NCBI RefSeq assembly: GCF_023734095.1
Contig: NZ_AP024620.1
Location: forward strand, 2,786,501 to 2,850,500
Source of the DNA: Moorella sp. Hama-1
GTDB taxonomy: Bacteria; Bacillota; DSM-521; Neomoorellales; Neomoorellaceae
Direction of reading: 5' to 3'
DNA: 64,000 nt
The notes below the pieces were generated by a model. That model did no database searches. It saw nothing but the letters and a program-made list of their open reading frames with translations, and was not told where the DNA came from. How positions within the stretch are numbered: position 1 is the first letter of the stretch; each line of letters starts with the position of its first letter. Of the stretch, positions 1 to 8,711 are shown piece by piece. Position numbers and translations under genes: made by a program.

Positions 1-595
1 CTGAGTTGCACAAAGAAGTGACCAGCCGGGGAATTGTAGCTCAGGTAAGTGGCATGACCCTGTGGCGGTGGTTGAGCGAAGATGCCATTCGGCCCTGGCG
101 TTACCGCAGCTGGATTTTCCCCAGGGACCCTGCCTTTTCGGAAAAAGCCGCACGGGTACTGGGTCTTTATGAAGGGTTCTGGGATAATCAACCACTTGGC
201 CCTAGGGATTATGTTATATCTGCTGATGAAAAAACCAGTATTCAGGCTCGAAAACGCAAGTATTGTTCTCAAGGGCCTAAACCGCAGCAAGCCATGCGTA
301 TTGAGCACGAATATGAAAGAAAAGGGGCATGGGCCTATTTGGCTGCCTGGGATGTAAAAAGGGCGAAAATCTTTGGCCGTTGCGAAAGCAAAAGTGGGAT
401 AGCTCCATTTGAGAGGCTCGTTCGCCAGGTGATGAGTCAAGAACCTTATGCTTCGGCAAAAAGAGTTTTCTGGATTATGGATAATGGCTCTTCTCATCGA
501 GGAGAACGCTCAATTGAACGCCTTCAAGCGCAATGGCCTACGATTATACCGGTTCATTTGCCCATTCACGCCAGTTGGCTTAATCAAACTGTCAT
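1..595 (+). pseudogene. IS630-family transposase fragment
   Basis: The reading frame is open from the window edge, so the N-terminus lies outside. It reads as the middle of an IS630-type DDE transposase: a helix-turn-helix region with SGMTLWRWLSEDA, the first catalytic Asp in VISADEKTS and the second in WIMDNGSSHRG. The frame stays homologous up to ASWLNQ, just before the segment that normally carries the third catalytic acid, and then turns into unrelated sequence ending at 638. The gene is therefore 3' truncated at about position 590-600, where another transposase remnant begins. It should be inactive. The family call rests on motif recognition; the exact junction is uncertain by some tens of bases. 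Confidence 0.8.
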
Positions 596-1083
596 GCGAG
601 CAATTACGAAAGAAGGAACGGTTCGGGCAGCTTGTTAAAATACGTCACCGTAATTATGTTTTAAAGTACTTAGATAAAAACATCCTCTTCACCAACCAGG
701 ATGAATGGCCGGATAGCACCATTGTTGCCACCTACCGAGGTCAGGCCAGCATTGAGGAGGCTTTCAAGGTAATGAAAAACCCCCATTTCATTGGCTGGAG
801 CCCCATGTACCACTGGACCGATGCCAGGATCCGCGTCCATGCTTTCTACTGTGTCCTGGCTTTGACCCTGGCTTCCCTGCTCCGCCGGGAAATTTATCAA
901 AAAGGGCTCGACTTAAGCCTCACTTCCCTCCTGGAGGAACTGGCGGGAATTTATGAGGTCGCTCATATCTACCCGCCGGAAGCTAAACAGAAAGATGTAT
1001 TTACCCTTTCTGCGTGCAATGAAACGCAACAGAAGCTTATTGAGCTATTGGCATTGGATAAAATGCATCAGGCGGTTGCCTGA
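595..1083 (+). pseudogene. IS1634/IS4-like transposase C-terminal fragment
   Basis: In a different frame from the IS630 piece, about 160 codons match the C-terminal part of IS1634/IS4-like DDE transposases: a YR.Q..IE..FK.MK block holding the catalytic Glu (YRGQASIEEAFKVMK), then SPMYHWTDARIRVHAF and a hydrophobic helix CVLALTLASLL. The open frame reaches back to 448, but codons before about 595 are the shadow of the IS630 gene. The N-terminal catalytic Asp residues are missing, so this is a remnant. Its downstream end lies near 1164, where the interrupted xanthine dehydrogenase FAD-subunit frame resumes on the other strand. Confidence 0.75.
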
Positions 1084-1163
1084 GGGTTAACAACAGGTCG
1101 CTATTCCTTCTAAGCTAGTAGTATCAAGGTTTTTGTGCTATTGCAGTCTCGTAACTAGGAAAG

Positions 1164-1274
1164 TTACGCTAGAAGATCAGTTCCTCCTGCCAGGGCTACC
1201 GCGCCTTCCTGCTTTAAAGCAGCCGAAGCTTCGGCAATGGTCCCGGCACGGAAATAATCAAAGGACCCGGGCAT
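1164..1274 (-). pseudogene. Xanthine dehydrogenase FAD-binding subunit, N-terminal stub
   Basis: Minus strand; ATG at 1274 preceded by AGGAGGTG at good spacing. The 36-codon frame begins MPGSFDYFRAGTIAEA and continues to a VALAGGTDLL segment, the start and the glycine-rich FAD-binding motif of XdhB/CoxM-type subunits of molybdenum hydroxylases. It then runs into the end of the IS1634-like remnant and stops at 1164. The start overlaps the end of the Mo-subunit fragment (stop at 1258) by 17 bases, as expected for an intact xdhA-xdhB operon. The rest of the subunit is lost from this site. Confidence 0.75.
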
Positions 1275-1722
1275 ACTTTTCACCTCCTTTGTCGGTTGGC
1301 CTTATCCCCGTCTTTTTTAAAGCCCGGAGCACGGCATCCGGGGTCAGGGGTAATTCGTAAAAGTCAATCCCCAGGGCTACATAAAGGGCATTGGCGATGG
1401 CCGGCGGGATGGCTACTGCGCCGTGTTCCCCCAGGCCCCGGGTGCCAAAGGGGCCCGTCGCATCAGGAGTCTCGATGAAAATCGTTTTTAATTCCGCCGG
1501 CAGATCCCTAGCTGTCGGTATTTTGTAATCCGTCAGGGTGGGGTTACGCATGGCACCGTTGGAACTAAAAATGAGCTTTTCCGACAGCGCCGAGCCCATC
1601 GCCTGAACCATGGCTCCTGTCAACTGCCCCCTGGCAGTCAGGGGATTGAGCACCCGGCCGGGATTAATAGCTGTGACCAGCTTTAATACCTCAATCGCAC
1701 CCGTCCGCAGATCAACTTCTAT
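1258..1722 (-). pseudogene. Xanthine dehydrogenase molybdenum-binding subunit, C-terminal fragment
   Basis: Minus strand. About 154 codons match the C-terminal end of xanthine dehydrogenase/aldehyde oxidase large subunits: IEVDLRTGAIEVLKLVTA, then NPGRVLNPLTARGQ, GAMVQAMGSAL, NPTLTDYKIPTARDLP and the molybdopterin-pocket motif TGPFGTRGLGEHG. The 5' part is gone: homology stops at about 1722, exactly where an IS-type transposase gene ends, so an insertion or deletion removed the rest. The natural stop at 1258 and the overlapping FAD-subunit start remain. Xanthine hydroxylation would fit the purine-like catabolic genes 6 kb away, but this copy cannot be functional. Confidence 0.85.
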
Positions 1723-2579
1723 CCCGGTAGGAACTCTGCTACCGGAACTTCCCGCCAGGATTTATGTTTGCCATTCGGTTTTAGGGCTTTGATATTGGAC
1801 ATAATGGCCTGTCCATTACCCCGATAAACTTCAGCCGGGGTTAATCTCCCCAGGCTCTGGTGGGGGCGAACATGGTTGTGCTGGTAGGCTTCTTCCGCCA
1901 GCATAGTCAGTAGCTGAGGTAAAGTGGTAGTGGCCGTGAGCCGGCTGACGACGTGATCTTCAACATCCCGGAACACTCGTTCGATTTTGGCGTTGCAACG
2001 CGGGTAGTAAGGGATACTTTTCAGGTGATAGATAGCCTCTTTTTTCAGGTAAGCGGCAAACTGGTCTTTAAACTGGGCACCCCGGTCGGTCTTTAAGGCC
2101 ACTGGCTTACCGTATTGCTGGATAGCTATCTTGAGGGTAGCAATGGCTAAAGCGGTAGTCGCCTTTTTTCCCAAGAGCCAGCTTAAAGTTAGGCGGGACC
2201 GGTCATCAATCACCTCACATAAGTAATACTTGTCATAAGGGGTGATGATCTCTTTAAAATCCAGACACCAGCAGTCGTTGGGCCGGATAAACTCGTAACG
2301 CCTGGGCTTTTTTTCCCGCAGGCCGTGCCTGTCTATGTATTCCTTGGCCTGGCGGCGTAAAGCCACGGCTTCTTTGGGCGAGATATAACAGACCTTCTCC
2401 CGCAGCAGGTAGTCGCTGAGGCGCTGGCCGCCCCAGTCGGGATGCTCTAAAACTACAGCCAGGACGGCCAAGGCGCGAAAGTTGTCCCCGGTATTCTCCC
2501 GGTACAGGGGCGGCGGCTCCCAGGCTGCCGGCCGGGTTGCTTCTGGCTGTTGCCACTGGTATAGGGTCGCCGGGGCCAC
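1719..2579 (-). CDS. IS3/IS481-like transposase, catalytic (orfB) part
   Basis: Integrase-core transposase with a complete DDE triad: Asp in CWCLDFKE, Asp in KTDRGAQF and Glu in CNAKIERVFRD, plus the usual C-terminal NHVRPHQSLGRLTPAEVY. Homology extends upstream of the listed start in the same frame (TPGERKALLSGLASHQG, then a helix-turn-helix ending VAPATLYQW), so translation probably enters from the upstream orfA by frameshift. The stop (TAG, 1719-1721) lies at the junction with the truncated xanthine dehydrogenase gene. A family-level name is not secure; the fold is the rve-type RNase H domain. Confidence 0.75.
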   Translation of the reverse strand: MAPATLYQWQQPEATRPAAWEPPPLYRENTGDNFRALAVLAVVLEHPDWGGQRLSDYLLREKVCYISPKEAVALRRQAKEYIDRHGLREKKPRRYEFIRPNDCWCLDFKEIITPYDKYYLCEVIDDRSRLTLSWLLGKKATTALAIATLKIAIQQYGKPVALKTDRGAQFKDQFAAYLKKEAIYHLKSIPYYPRCNAKIERVFRDVEDHVVSRLTATTTLPQLLTMLAEEAYQHNHVRPHQSLGRLTPAEVYRGNGQAIMSNIKALKPNGKHKSWREVPVAEFLPG

Positions 2580-2580
2580 G

Positions 2581-3054
2581 TCAAAGCAGTGGACGCCTTC
2601 TTCGATGGTAACCTGGCCCTGGTGACTGGCCAGGCCGCTTAGAAGAGCTTTTCTTTCTCCAGGGGTATGCCAAGTTTTTTTTAAGTTCGTCCGGGACCCT
2701 ATTCAAGATTATCTTGCAGTTTAAGAGGCGCAGGTCCGTCAGGGCGAATTGCTTTTCCAGGGCCTTTTTCTCCGCCGCCAGGGCGGCGTTCTCGGCTTCC
2801 AGGGCCTTAATCCGCTCTGCGGCGGCATTTAAATCGTCCAGGTGTCCCTTCGGTTTACGGCCGGCGGGCTGTTCTTGCCAGAGGGCCTGGATGGCTGTCT
2901 GATGCTCTCGTTGCCAGGTGTAGTAGGTTTCCCGAGATATGCCGTATTTCCTAGCTACAGCAGCTACTGTTTCTTTGTTGCCCTGACCCTCAAGGATAAT
3001 GGCTACACGTTCCTCCGGGGTATAATCTTTTGTACGGGCTTTTTTCTGGACCAT
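2581..3054 (-). CDS. IS3/IS481-like transposase, N-terminal (orfA) part
   Basis: DNA-binding half of the same element: a helix-turn-helix (YTPEERVAIILEGQ, then YGISRETYYTW) followed by a coiled coil rich in AE and LE heptads (AAAERIKALEAENAALAAEK). The frame breaks at a run of eight A residues (minus strand; T8 at 2675-2682), after which codons lose transposase character. With seven A residues, orfA and orfB would form one continuous protein of about 445 residues (a DELKK-TWHTPGERK join). This is either programmed slippage or a one-base homopolymer mutation or sequencing error. The 92 bases between this start and the next element hold the two element ends. Confidence 0.7.
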   Translation of the reverse strand: MVQKKARTKDYTPEERVAIILEGQGNKETVAAVARKYGISRETYYTWQREHQTAIQALWQEQPAGRKPKGHLDDLNAAAERIKALEAENAALAAEKKALEKQFALTDLRLLNCKIILNRVPDELKKNLAYPWRKKSSSKRPGQSPGPGYHRRRRPLL

Positions 3055-3146
3055 GACGACCTCTCCCTGGTGTTATTTGCCTCTATTCTACCAGTCGGGT
3101 CTGCTCCTGACCAGGGGTAGCCGCCTCTTCCCCCAGGCAACTGAGC

Positions 3147-4256
3147 TTAAGCCAGGGCCAGGGACCAGTCTTTAGTGGAGGGCCAGCGTTTGAGCTCCTG
3201 GCCGCCTAAACTTAAGGCGATCCCCCCTGTTGGTAATTCTTCCACCCGCCAGACCCCGTCCTCGATCTTGCCCGTCAGGTACAGGGTGCGAGGACAGGGG
3301 TTGGGGTGGAGGGTGTATTTGTTCACTTCCTCTGCCAGGCCGAAGTAGCGGTCAGCCGGGGTCAGGCCGCCGATCCCCTGATGGGGCCGTTCATGGTTGT
3401 AGTAGCGGATATAGGCTGCGATCTCTTGTTGCGCTTCCTCGAGGGAAGTTAATTCTTTCCGCCGCAATAGCTCCCGTTGCAGATTGCGGTGCAGGGATTC
3501 GATCTTGCCGTTACAGCCGGGGTTATGGGGCCGGGTCATAGTGTGTTTAATCCCCCAGTTGGCCAATAAAACCTCGAACTCCGTCAGGCCATTCCAGGAG
3601 TGGAACTGGCGGCCCTGGTCGGTTAAAACCTCCTGGGGCAGGCCATAGAGGCGGACGGCTTGTCTCAATACCTGGACTACGTTCTGGGCCTCACCGGAGG
3701 CAAAGACACCGTGGGCCAGCACGAAGCGGCTGTAGTCGTCCAGCCAGGCAATGAAGTAGAGGCGCTGGCCGCCCTTCAAGCGGTAGACCATCAGGTCCGT
3801 GGCCCACAACTCGTTGGGCTGGGAGCGTTCAAACCGGGTGACCTCTTTAGGTTGCCTGGGGGCGTAGAAGTCGCTTAAGGGGAGGTGATGCTTTTCTAAA
3901 ACCCTGAGCACCTTGGTGGGGGTGATATGTACCCCGGCAAAGCGTCGCAAGTGCTGGCTGATCTTGACCAGGCCGTAGTAGGGATATTGCTGCTTCAAGG
4001 GACAGATGAGTTCTTCTATTTCTGTCGTAACCTGAACTTCAGGTTTGGACCGGGCTACCTTTGCTCCTCCTGCCGGGGCGGCGGCAAAATTGCCAGATTG
4101 ACTATAATCCTCCTTTCTTCCAGCCTGCTTCAGCCAGCGGTAATAGGTGGCCCGGGAGATGTGATGGGCCTAGCAGGCTTCCGTAATAGGGAGGCCGCTC
4201 TTCTGAATGCTATCGAGGATTATCTGTTTGATGTTGTTGTCGTGATGTTTGACCAT
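3147..4256 (-). pseudogene. IS481/IS3-like transposase with in-frame amber stop
   Basis: A second, different integrase-core transposase. From ATG at 4256 the frame gives MVKHHDNNIKQIILDSI, a TAG at codon 29 (4170-4172), and continues in the same frame with HHISRATYYRWLKQAG, the second half of the helix-turn-helix. The catalytic domain is intact: Asp in LWATDLMVY, Asp in LTDQGRQF, Glu in CNGKIESLHRN, then YNHERPHQGIGGLTPADR. A TTG at 3998 could start a protein of 283 residues lacking the DNA-binding domain. The gene is probably dead because of the nonsense codon. It is adjacent to the other transposase, same strand, but not a copy of it. Confidence 0.75.
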
Positions 4257-4317
4257 TCTTTTCTCAATTTTTATGATATGGCGGATATTTTTGGTAATTG
4301 CTGTCATGAAGGTGAGT

Positions 4318-4651
4318 AGAGTTTAAGAGTGGTAAAAAGCCCGAACGATTATTGGCTTTAATACTTGAACATTTTTCTAATCCGGGAGTCCTAGTGCTCG
4401 ACTCCTTTGGTGGAAGTGGGACAACAGCTGCTGTGGCTCATAAAATGGGGCGCAATTGGGCCATGGTAGAGATGGGTGACCATTGTTTCACTCACATCAT
4501 ACCAAGACTCAAATCGGTTATTGCCGGTACTGACCATACGGGTGTCACAAAGGAATATAAATGGCAGGGTGGAGGTGGATTTAGTTTCTGTGAGTTAGGA
4601 GATCCCCTTTTCGACGAGAAGGGTTGGATTAGAAATAATGGGGTTAGTTAA
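4318..4651 (+). pseudogene. Type III restriction-modification methyltransferase (Mod), C-terminal fragment
   Basis: About 110 codons, open from just beside the transposase element, beginning FKSGKKPERLLALIL and continuing with LVLDSFGGSGTTAAVAHKMG, the S-adenosylmethionine-binding FxGxG motif that lies near the C-terminus of beta-class adenine methyltransferases. The tail (WQGGGGFSFCELGDPLFDE) is the usual ending of type III Mod subunits. The catalytic DPPY motif and target-recognition part are absent, so this is a 5'-truncated relic; the partner restriction subunit is not present. Stop at 4649-4651. Confidence 0.75.
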
Positions 4652-5550
4652 TCAGGGGCTCGCCCTCTTATCAGGTTACCCTTTTTCCAATATTAACCAT
4701 CATGCAGGAAAAAATTACCTCCAAACCCTGTTTCCAATTTAACCCAAAACCATAATACCAAAAATGAACTAATGTCCACAATTTACCCGAGTGTATTGTC
4801 AACCTATCAGATAGGCAAGGTTAACATATCATACCGTTATTTACCATATATTGCTACCATAATTAAGCTGTACTAAACCAGGCTCAATTCCTTCAGGGTT
4901 AACAATTCTCTTTCTTTATCCTTATCAGCAGGCCAGGGGCCATAGCATACCCTACCAGCCAGCCATCATAACCCTACCAAGGCCATCTCCAACCATCCCC
5001 ATCCAGCATGGGCCAGGGTCATCCCTACCAACTATCCAGGCTACTAGGCCAGCCAGGGCCACCTACCAGCCAGGGCCATCACAGCCTAACAGCAGGCTAC
5101 CAAGCCAGGCCAGCAGGTTATAATATGGGCAAGCCCGAGGTTTATCGCTTTAGTTCTCCCAGGGATAATTGGTACTGGTACCTTGGAGTGGTGAGGGGAG
5201 GGAGAAGGTTATCGTGAACCTCCCAAAACGGTTTCAGGTTAAAGCCAAGGAAGCTAAGGAAATATCTGTCAAACCCCAAATACCTTTACAAGGGGTTAGT
5301 GTCCCTGTTTGATGGAAAAACCAGGAAAATGGGAGAGGATTACGGTTTTAGGATTGCACTAATGCGGCTATATCACCTATAAAATACTATTTTTGATATC
5401 AAAGAGCTATTACGTACCTGGCGTGAGTTAATTATTTTGGGGTTCTTGCACTGAAATCATCATCTTTTTTTATCCATCACTTTTTGGCATCATTGTCATC
5501 ACCATGTGTTATAGTTATTATCTGGCAGCTATCCAGTTTATGGTTGCGAA
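4652..5550. other. Long intergenic stretch, no convincing gene
   Basis: Nine hundred bases with no recognised gene. The first 270 are AT-rich. From about 4926 to 5117 there is a degenerate low-complexity tract (listed separately). A short frame at 5214-5312 (GTG start after a GGGAGGGAG-type site, 32 codons, MNLPKRFQVKAKEAKE if GTG is read as Met) has a plausible ribosome site but no recognised relatives. The remainder up to the aspartase gene is AT-rich and may hold its original promoter and lost 5' coding sequence. Confidence 0.5.
4926..5117. repeat. Degenerate CCAGCC/CCATC-rich tract
   Basis: About 190 bases built from variants of CCAGCCAGGGCCA, CCTACCA and CCATCC on the plus strand. The motif CCAGCCAGGGCCA occurs twice within 35 bases near 5051-5085. 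Unit length is irregular, so it is not a clean tandem repeat. The plus strand is C/A-rich and unlike the flanking AT-rich sequence. No function can be assigned. Confidence 0.5.
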
Positions 5551-6858
5551 ATGTGGGCTTCCAGTTTTGATGCCAGAGAACAGAGGTTGCACCCGGAACT
5601 GATAATTGCCCTGGCCATGGTAAAAAAGGCGGCAGCCCTGGCTAATATGAAGGTGGGAACCCTGGAGCGGGTCAAAGCCATGGCCATTGCCCGGGCAGCC
5701 GATGAGGTAATTGAAGGGAAATGGCATGATTATTTTATCGGCGAGGTCATACAAGGCGGCGCCGGCACGGCGATCAATATGAACGCCAACGAAGTGATTA
5801 CCAACCGGGCGCTGGTAATTTTGGGTTACCAGCCGGGAGCTTGTGATAAACTGAACCCCATTGATGATGTAAATAAAGGCCAATCCACCAACGATGTGTT
5901 GCCCACGGCCATGAGAATTGCCGCCATCAGGCTCTGGCAGCGTTATATCAAAGCCAATTTATTGCTCGCCGGAACTCTGAGGGAAAAAGCAGCCCAATAC
6001 ATGGATGCTATTAAACTGGGACGCACCCACTTACAGGATGCGGTGCCTTTAACAATAGGCGCTGAGCTGGAAGCCTGGGCCGCGGCCATCCAGCGCGACA
6101 TAGAACGTGGCCATCGGGCGCAAAAACTGCTGGCGAAAGTTAACCTAGGAGGGACGGCCATTGGCACCGGTATAAATGCTCATCCCCTTTACCGGGAAAT
6201 AGTGATTGAGGAATTGCGCTTGGCAAGCAGTATACCGAACTTATGGCTGGCCAAAAACCTTATTGATGCTACCCAAAACCTTGATATACTGGTTGAGGTA
6301 TCCGGGTTCTTGCGGACGGCGGCCGTCACCCTGACGAAAATAGCCAACGATTTGCGCTTAATGGCCTTCGGTCCAATGGCGGGCCAGGCGGAAGTAGAGT
6401 TGCCCTCCCTGGCTGCCGGTTCCAGCATTATGGCTGGTAAGGTTAACCCCATCATTCCCGAGGTAGTCAACCAGGTTTGCTTTAAAGTGTTCGGCAACGA
6501 CCTGACCATCAGCATGGCCGCCTCGGCAGGACAGTTGGAACTAAATGTTATGCAGCCGGTGCTGGCCTTTGCCCTCTTTGAGAGCTTGAGCATGCTAGCT
6601 GAAGCCGTAAATTCCCCGGCCTTGAGAGTTATCAAGGGAGTGAAGTTCCGGGTGGAGCGCTGCCGCCACTATGCTGAGGGCGCCTTGAGCCTGGTAACCC
6701 CCCTCGTACCCGTCATCGGCTATGCCGCAGCGGCTGATGTTGCCAAGAAAGCCCTGGCCAGCGGCAGGAATATTCTGGAAGTGGCAAGGGAGTTGAAACT
6801 GCTACCGGAAGAGCAGGCGCGGGAATTGTTGGACCCGCGTCATATGTTGCCAAATTAA
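5551..6858 (+). CDS. aspA: Aspartate ammonia-lyase, N-terminally short
   Basis: Aspartase/fumarase superfamily enzyme expected to deaminate L-aspartate to fumarate and ammonia. Visible family blocks in order: RLHPELIIALAMVKKAAALAN, GGAGTAINMNANEVITNRA, KGQSTNDVLPTAMRIAA, KLGRTHLQDAVPLTIG, and the superfamily signature loop GSSIMAGKVNP (most aspartases have MPAKVNP or MPGKVNP here). The protein is 435 residues, while the family is about 465-470: the usual first 30 residues are replaced by an unrelated MWASSFDAREQ stretch, no ribosome site precedes the ATG, and an in-frame stop lies just upstream. The 5' end may have been damaged in this IS-rich region, so activity is uncertain. Confidence 0.75.
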   Translation: MWASSFDAREQRLHPELIIALAMVKKAAALANMKVGTLERVKAMAIARAADEVIEGKWHDYFIGEVIQGGAGTAINMNANEVITNRALVILGYQPGACDKLNPIDDVNKGQSTNDVLPTAMRIAAIRLWQRYIKANLLLAGTLREKAAQYMDAIKLGRTHLQDAVPLTIGAELEAWAAAIQRDIERGHRAQKLLAKVNLGGTAIGTGINAHPLYREIVIEELRLASSIPNLWLAKNLIDATQNLDILVEVSGFLRTAAVTLTKIANDLRLMAFGPMAGQAEVELPSLAAGSSIMAGKVNPIIPEVVNQVCFKVFGNDLTISMAASAGQLELNVMQPVLAFALFESLSMLAEAVNSPALRVIKGVKFRVERCRHYAEGALSLVTPLVPVIGYAAAADVAKKALASGRNILEVARELKLLPEEQARELLDPRHMLPN

Positions 6859-6869
6859 TTGCTGTTTAC

Positions 6870-7028
6870 CGACCCCCCTCTTCTTCCTACCAGTGGCTGG
6901 CATCGGAGGCTATTTACCGTCTGGAAGTAGAAGATTTTCCGGTGATGGCGAGCATTGACTGCCAGGGAATGATTTATACGTCAGCGGCCGGGCCAGGCAT
7001 CGCCAGCTATAAGTATATATGGAATTAA
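6870..7028 (+). pseudogene. Unidentified open fragment after aspA
   Basis: A frame of about 50 codons, different from the aspartase frame, reads YQWLASEAIYRLEVEDF and PVMASIDCQGMIYTSA, ending at TAA 7026-7028. The composition looks like real protein, not chance translation, but I cannot name the family. No start or ribosome site is visible. It sits between aspA and an IS66 relic and is most likely a leftover of a deleted gene. Confidence 0.3.
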
Positions 7029-7138
7029 CTATGGTAATGGTATTTAATGCTGGTAATGCTGAGTAAACTCAACTATATTGTATATATTGAACATTAATGT
7101 TTTTTATTACCGCGAAAAGGCCTTCTATTCTCCTGATA

Positions 7139-7320
7139 CCCTGCGGCCATTCCCTTAGCAACGCCCATCACCTGCGGGAGTTGGCCGGGGTTATCGAGAA
7201 CGAGGAGCAGGCCTGGGCGTAGCAGATGCAAGATCTGTTTATTACAATCAAGGTAGCGGTGGCTAAACAAAAGGAGAGTGCCCAGACGCATCTTAGGCTG
7301 GAGCAACTGATGGATTTCGA
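7139..7320 (+). pseudogene. IS66-family transposase relic
   Basis: Plus-strand codons read NAHHLRELAGVIENEEQAWA, a TAG, then QMQDLFITIKVAVAKQK. This matches the conserved stretch after the second catalytic region of IS66 TnpC transposases (typically NAHHLREL...WA..M..LL..IK). It contains a stop and lacks both ends, so it is a decayed remnant. It lies against the 3' end of the convergent permease gene, marking the boundary between the IS-rich region and the catabolic island. Confidence 0.6.
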
Positions 7321-7334
7321 GTCACGCTACAGCC

Positions 7335-8630
7335 TCATTCATCTTCTTTTTTTGGCAGTATCCGGTTAAGTATGATGGCTGTTGAACCACCTACCGCAAC
7401 CCCAGACCCTAGTATAACTGCAAGAGAAGATGGCAGGTGATCAAGAGCGCCTGCCGGATGTAACCCAAAGCCCATACCCAAGGCGACAGAAGTTGCAAAA
7501 ATAAGCATCTCGCGCTGCCCGAAAACATTCGCATCGCGAAACTGTAAAATACCCGAACCGGCAATAGCACCAAACATAACCAGAGCTGCGCCCCCAAGTA
7601 CCGGCGCAGGCATACCGGCAACCATGGCTGCAAACTTTGGTACCAGGCCTAGAAGCAATAAAATTACACCGCTGGCGGCTACGGCAAAACGGCTAGCAAC
7701 CCCGGTAATACTTATGACACCAATATTTTGGCTGAAAGAAGTTATTGACAAACCGTTAAATACAACTGCGATTGAAGACAATAACCCATCGACGCCTATA
7801 GCTCCAGATAACTCCCTCGGACCTATTTTTTTTCTAGCAACCACACCGGTGGCATAGGTATCCCCGATAGTTTCCAGCATTGAAGCAAATTGCGCTACCA
7901 GTACTGCTAATATTGCAGGCCACGAAAACTTTGGCGGCCCAAAAGAAAATACCTTTGGCATAGCGATCCATGACGCTTCCTTTACTAATCCAAGATCCAA
8001 TATCCCCGTAATACCAGCTGCCAGATAACCAACGACAATGGCCAAAGCAATAGATATAGATGGAAAAAAACCTCTCGTAAACTGGTTTATTAGAATGAGA
8101 AGTACCAAAACTAGCCCGCCAATGGCAAAACTCACCGGCTGACCAAAAAGAGGGCCTTCACCGCCTGCTAACCATGTAAAGCCAAGGGGCATTAATCCCA
8201 TACCAATTAAGACAACAACAGTGCCGGTAACAACCGGGGGTACTAGTTTTTGAATACGCCAAACAAAAAAGCTCAAAATAAATTCAACTATACCCCCAAC
8301 AATCGCCGCTCCAAGGATAGCCTGGAGGCCCAGATTAGAACCGACGCTTATAAATGGTGAGATAAACACAAATGCTGTCCCCATACAGATAGGGAGCCTG
8401 GCGCCCAGCCCACCGATACCCAGACATTGAATGAGTGTGCCGATTCCACTAGTTAGAAGCGAACCTTGTACTAGAATGGTCATCTGGTCCCCAGGTAGTT
8501 TCAATGCAGTTCCTACCATCAAGGGCACAGCAACTATCCCGGCAAACATAGCCAGGACATGTTGAATACCATAAAGGATTAAAGATGGCGAGGCGGGTTT
8601 CTCATCCACACCAATAAAGCGTCTGCCCAT
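7335..8630 (-). CDS. NCS2-family xanthine/uric acid-type permease
   Basis: A 431-residue polytopic membrane protein of the nucleobase-cation symporter-2 (NAT) family, expected to import a purine or related cyclic ureide with H+ or Na+. Visible marks: the QH pair in TM1 (GIQHVLAMFAG, Q23-H24), the substrate-site ETIGD motif, and the NAT signature QNIGVISITGVASR, whose QN-x-G-x4-T-G form resembles xanthine/urate carriers more than the uracil type. ATG at 8630 is preceded by a G-rich ribosome site. It is the last gene of the minus-strand island, 81 bases after the small DMT permease, and probably brings in the substrate for the ring-opening hydrolase upstream. Confidence 0.85.
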   Translation of the reverse strand: MGRRFIGVDEKPASPSLILYGIQHVLAMFAGIVAVPLMVGTALKLPGDQMTILVQGSLLTSGIGTLIQCLGIGGLGARLPICMGTAFVFISPFISVGSNLGLQAILGAAIVGGIVEFILSFFVWRIQKLVPPVVTGTVVVLIGMGLMPLGFTWLAGGEGPLFGQPVSFAIGGLVLVLLILINQFTRGFFPSISIALAIVVGYLAAGITGILDLGLVKEASWIAMPKVFSFGPPKFSWPAILAVLVAQFASMLETIGDTYATGVVARKKIGPRELSGAIGVDGLLSSIAVVFNGLSITSFSQNIGVISITGVASRFAVAASGVILLLLGLVPKFAAMVAGMPAPVLGGAALVMFGAIAGSGILQFRDANVFGQREMLIFATSVALGMGFGLHPAGALDHLPSSLAVILGSGVAVGGSTAIILNRILPKKEDE

Positions 8631-8711
8631 TTTTTCCCCCCCCTTATTAGTTCTCGCTGCCCTTTATTCCTTAGCTATTTGCCATGGCAAGGGCAAGCTT
8701 TTTATGGAAAA

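Noticed and set aside
1133-1360. 75-codon plus-strand frame
   Set aside because: It is antisense to the two xanthine dehydrogenase fragments, which match real families.
5008-5217. 69-codon frame in the intergenic region
   Set aside because: Its first half is translation of the degenerate C-rich tract and it has no ribosome site.
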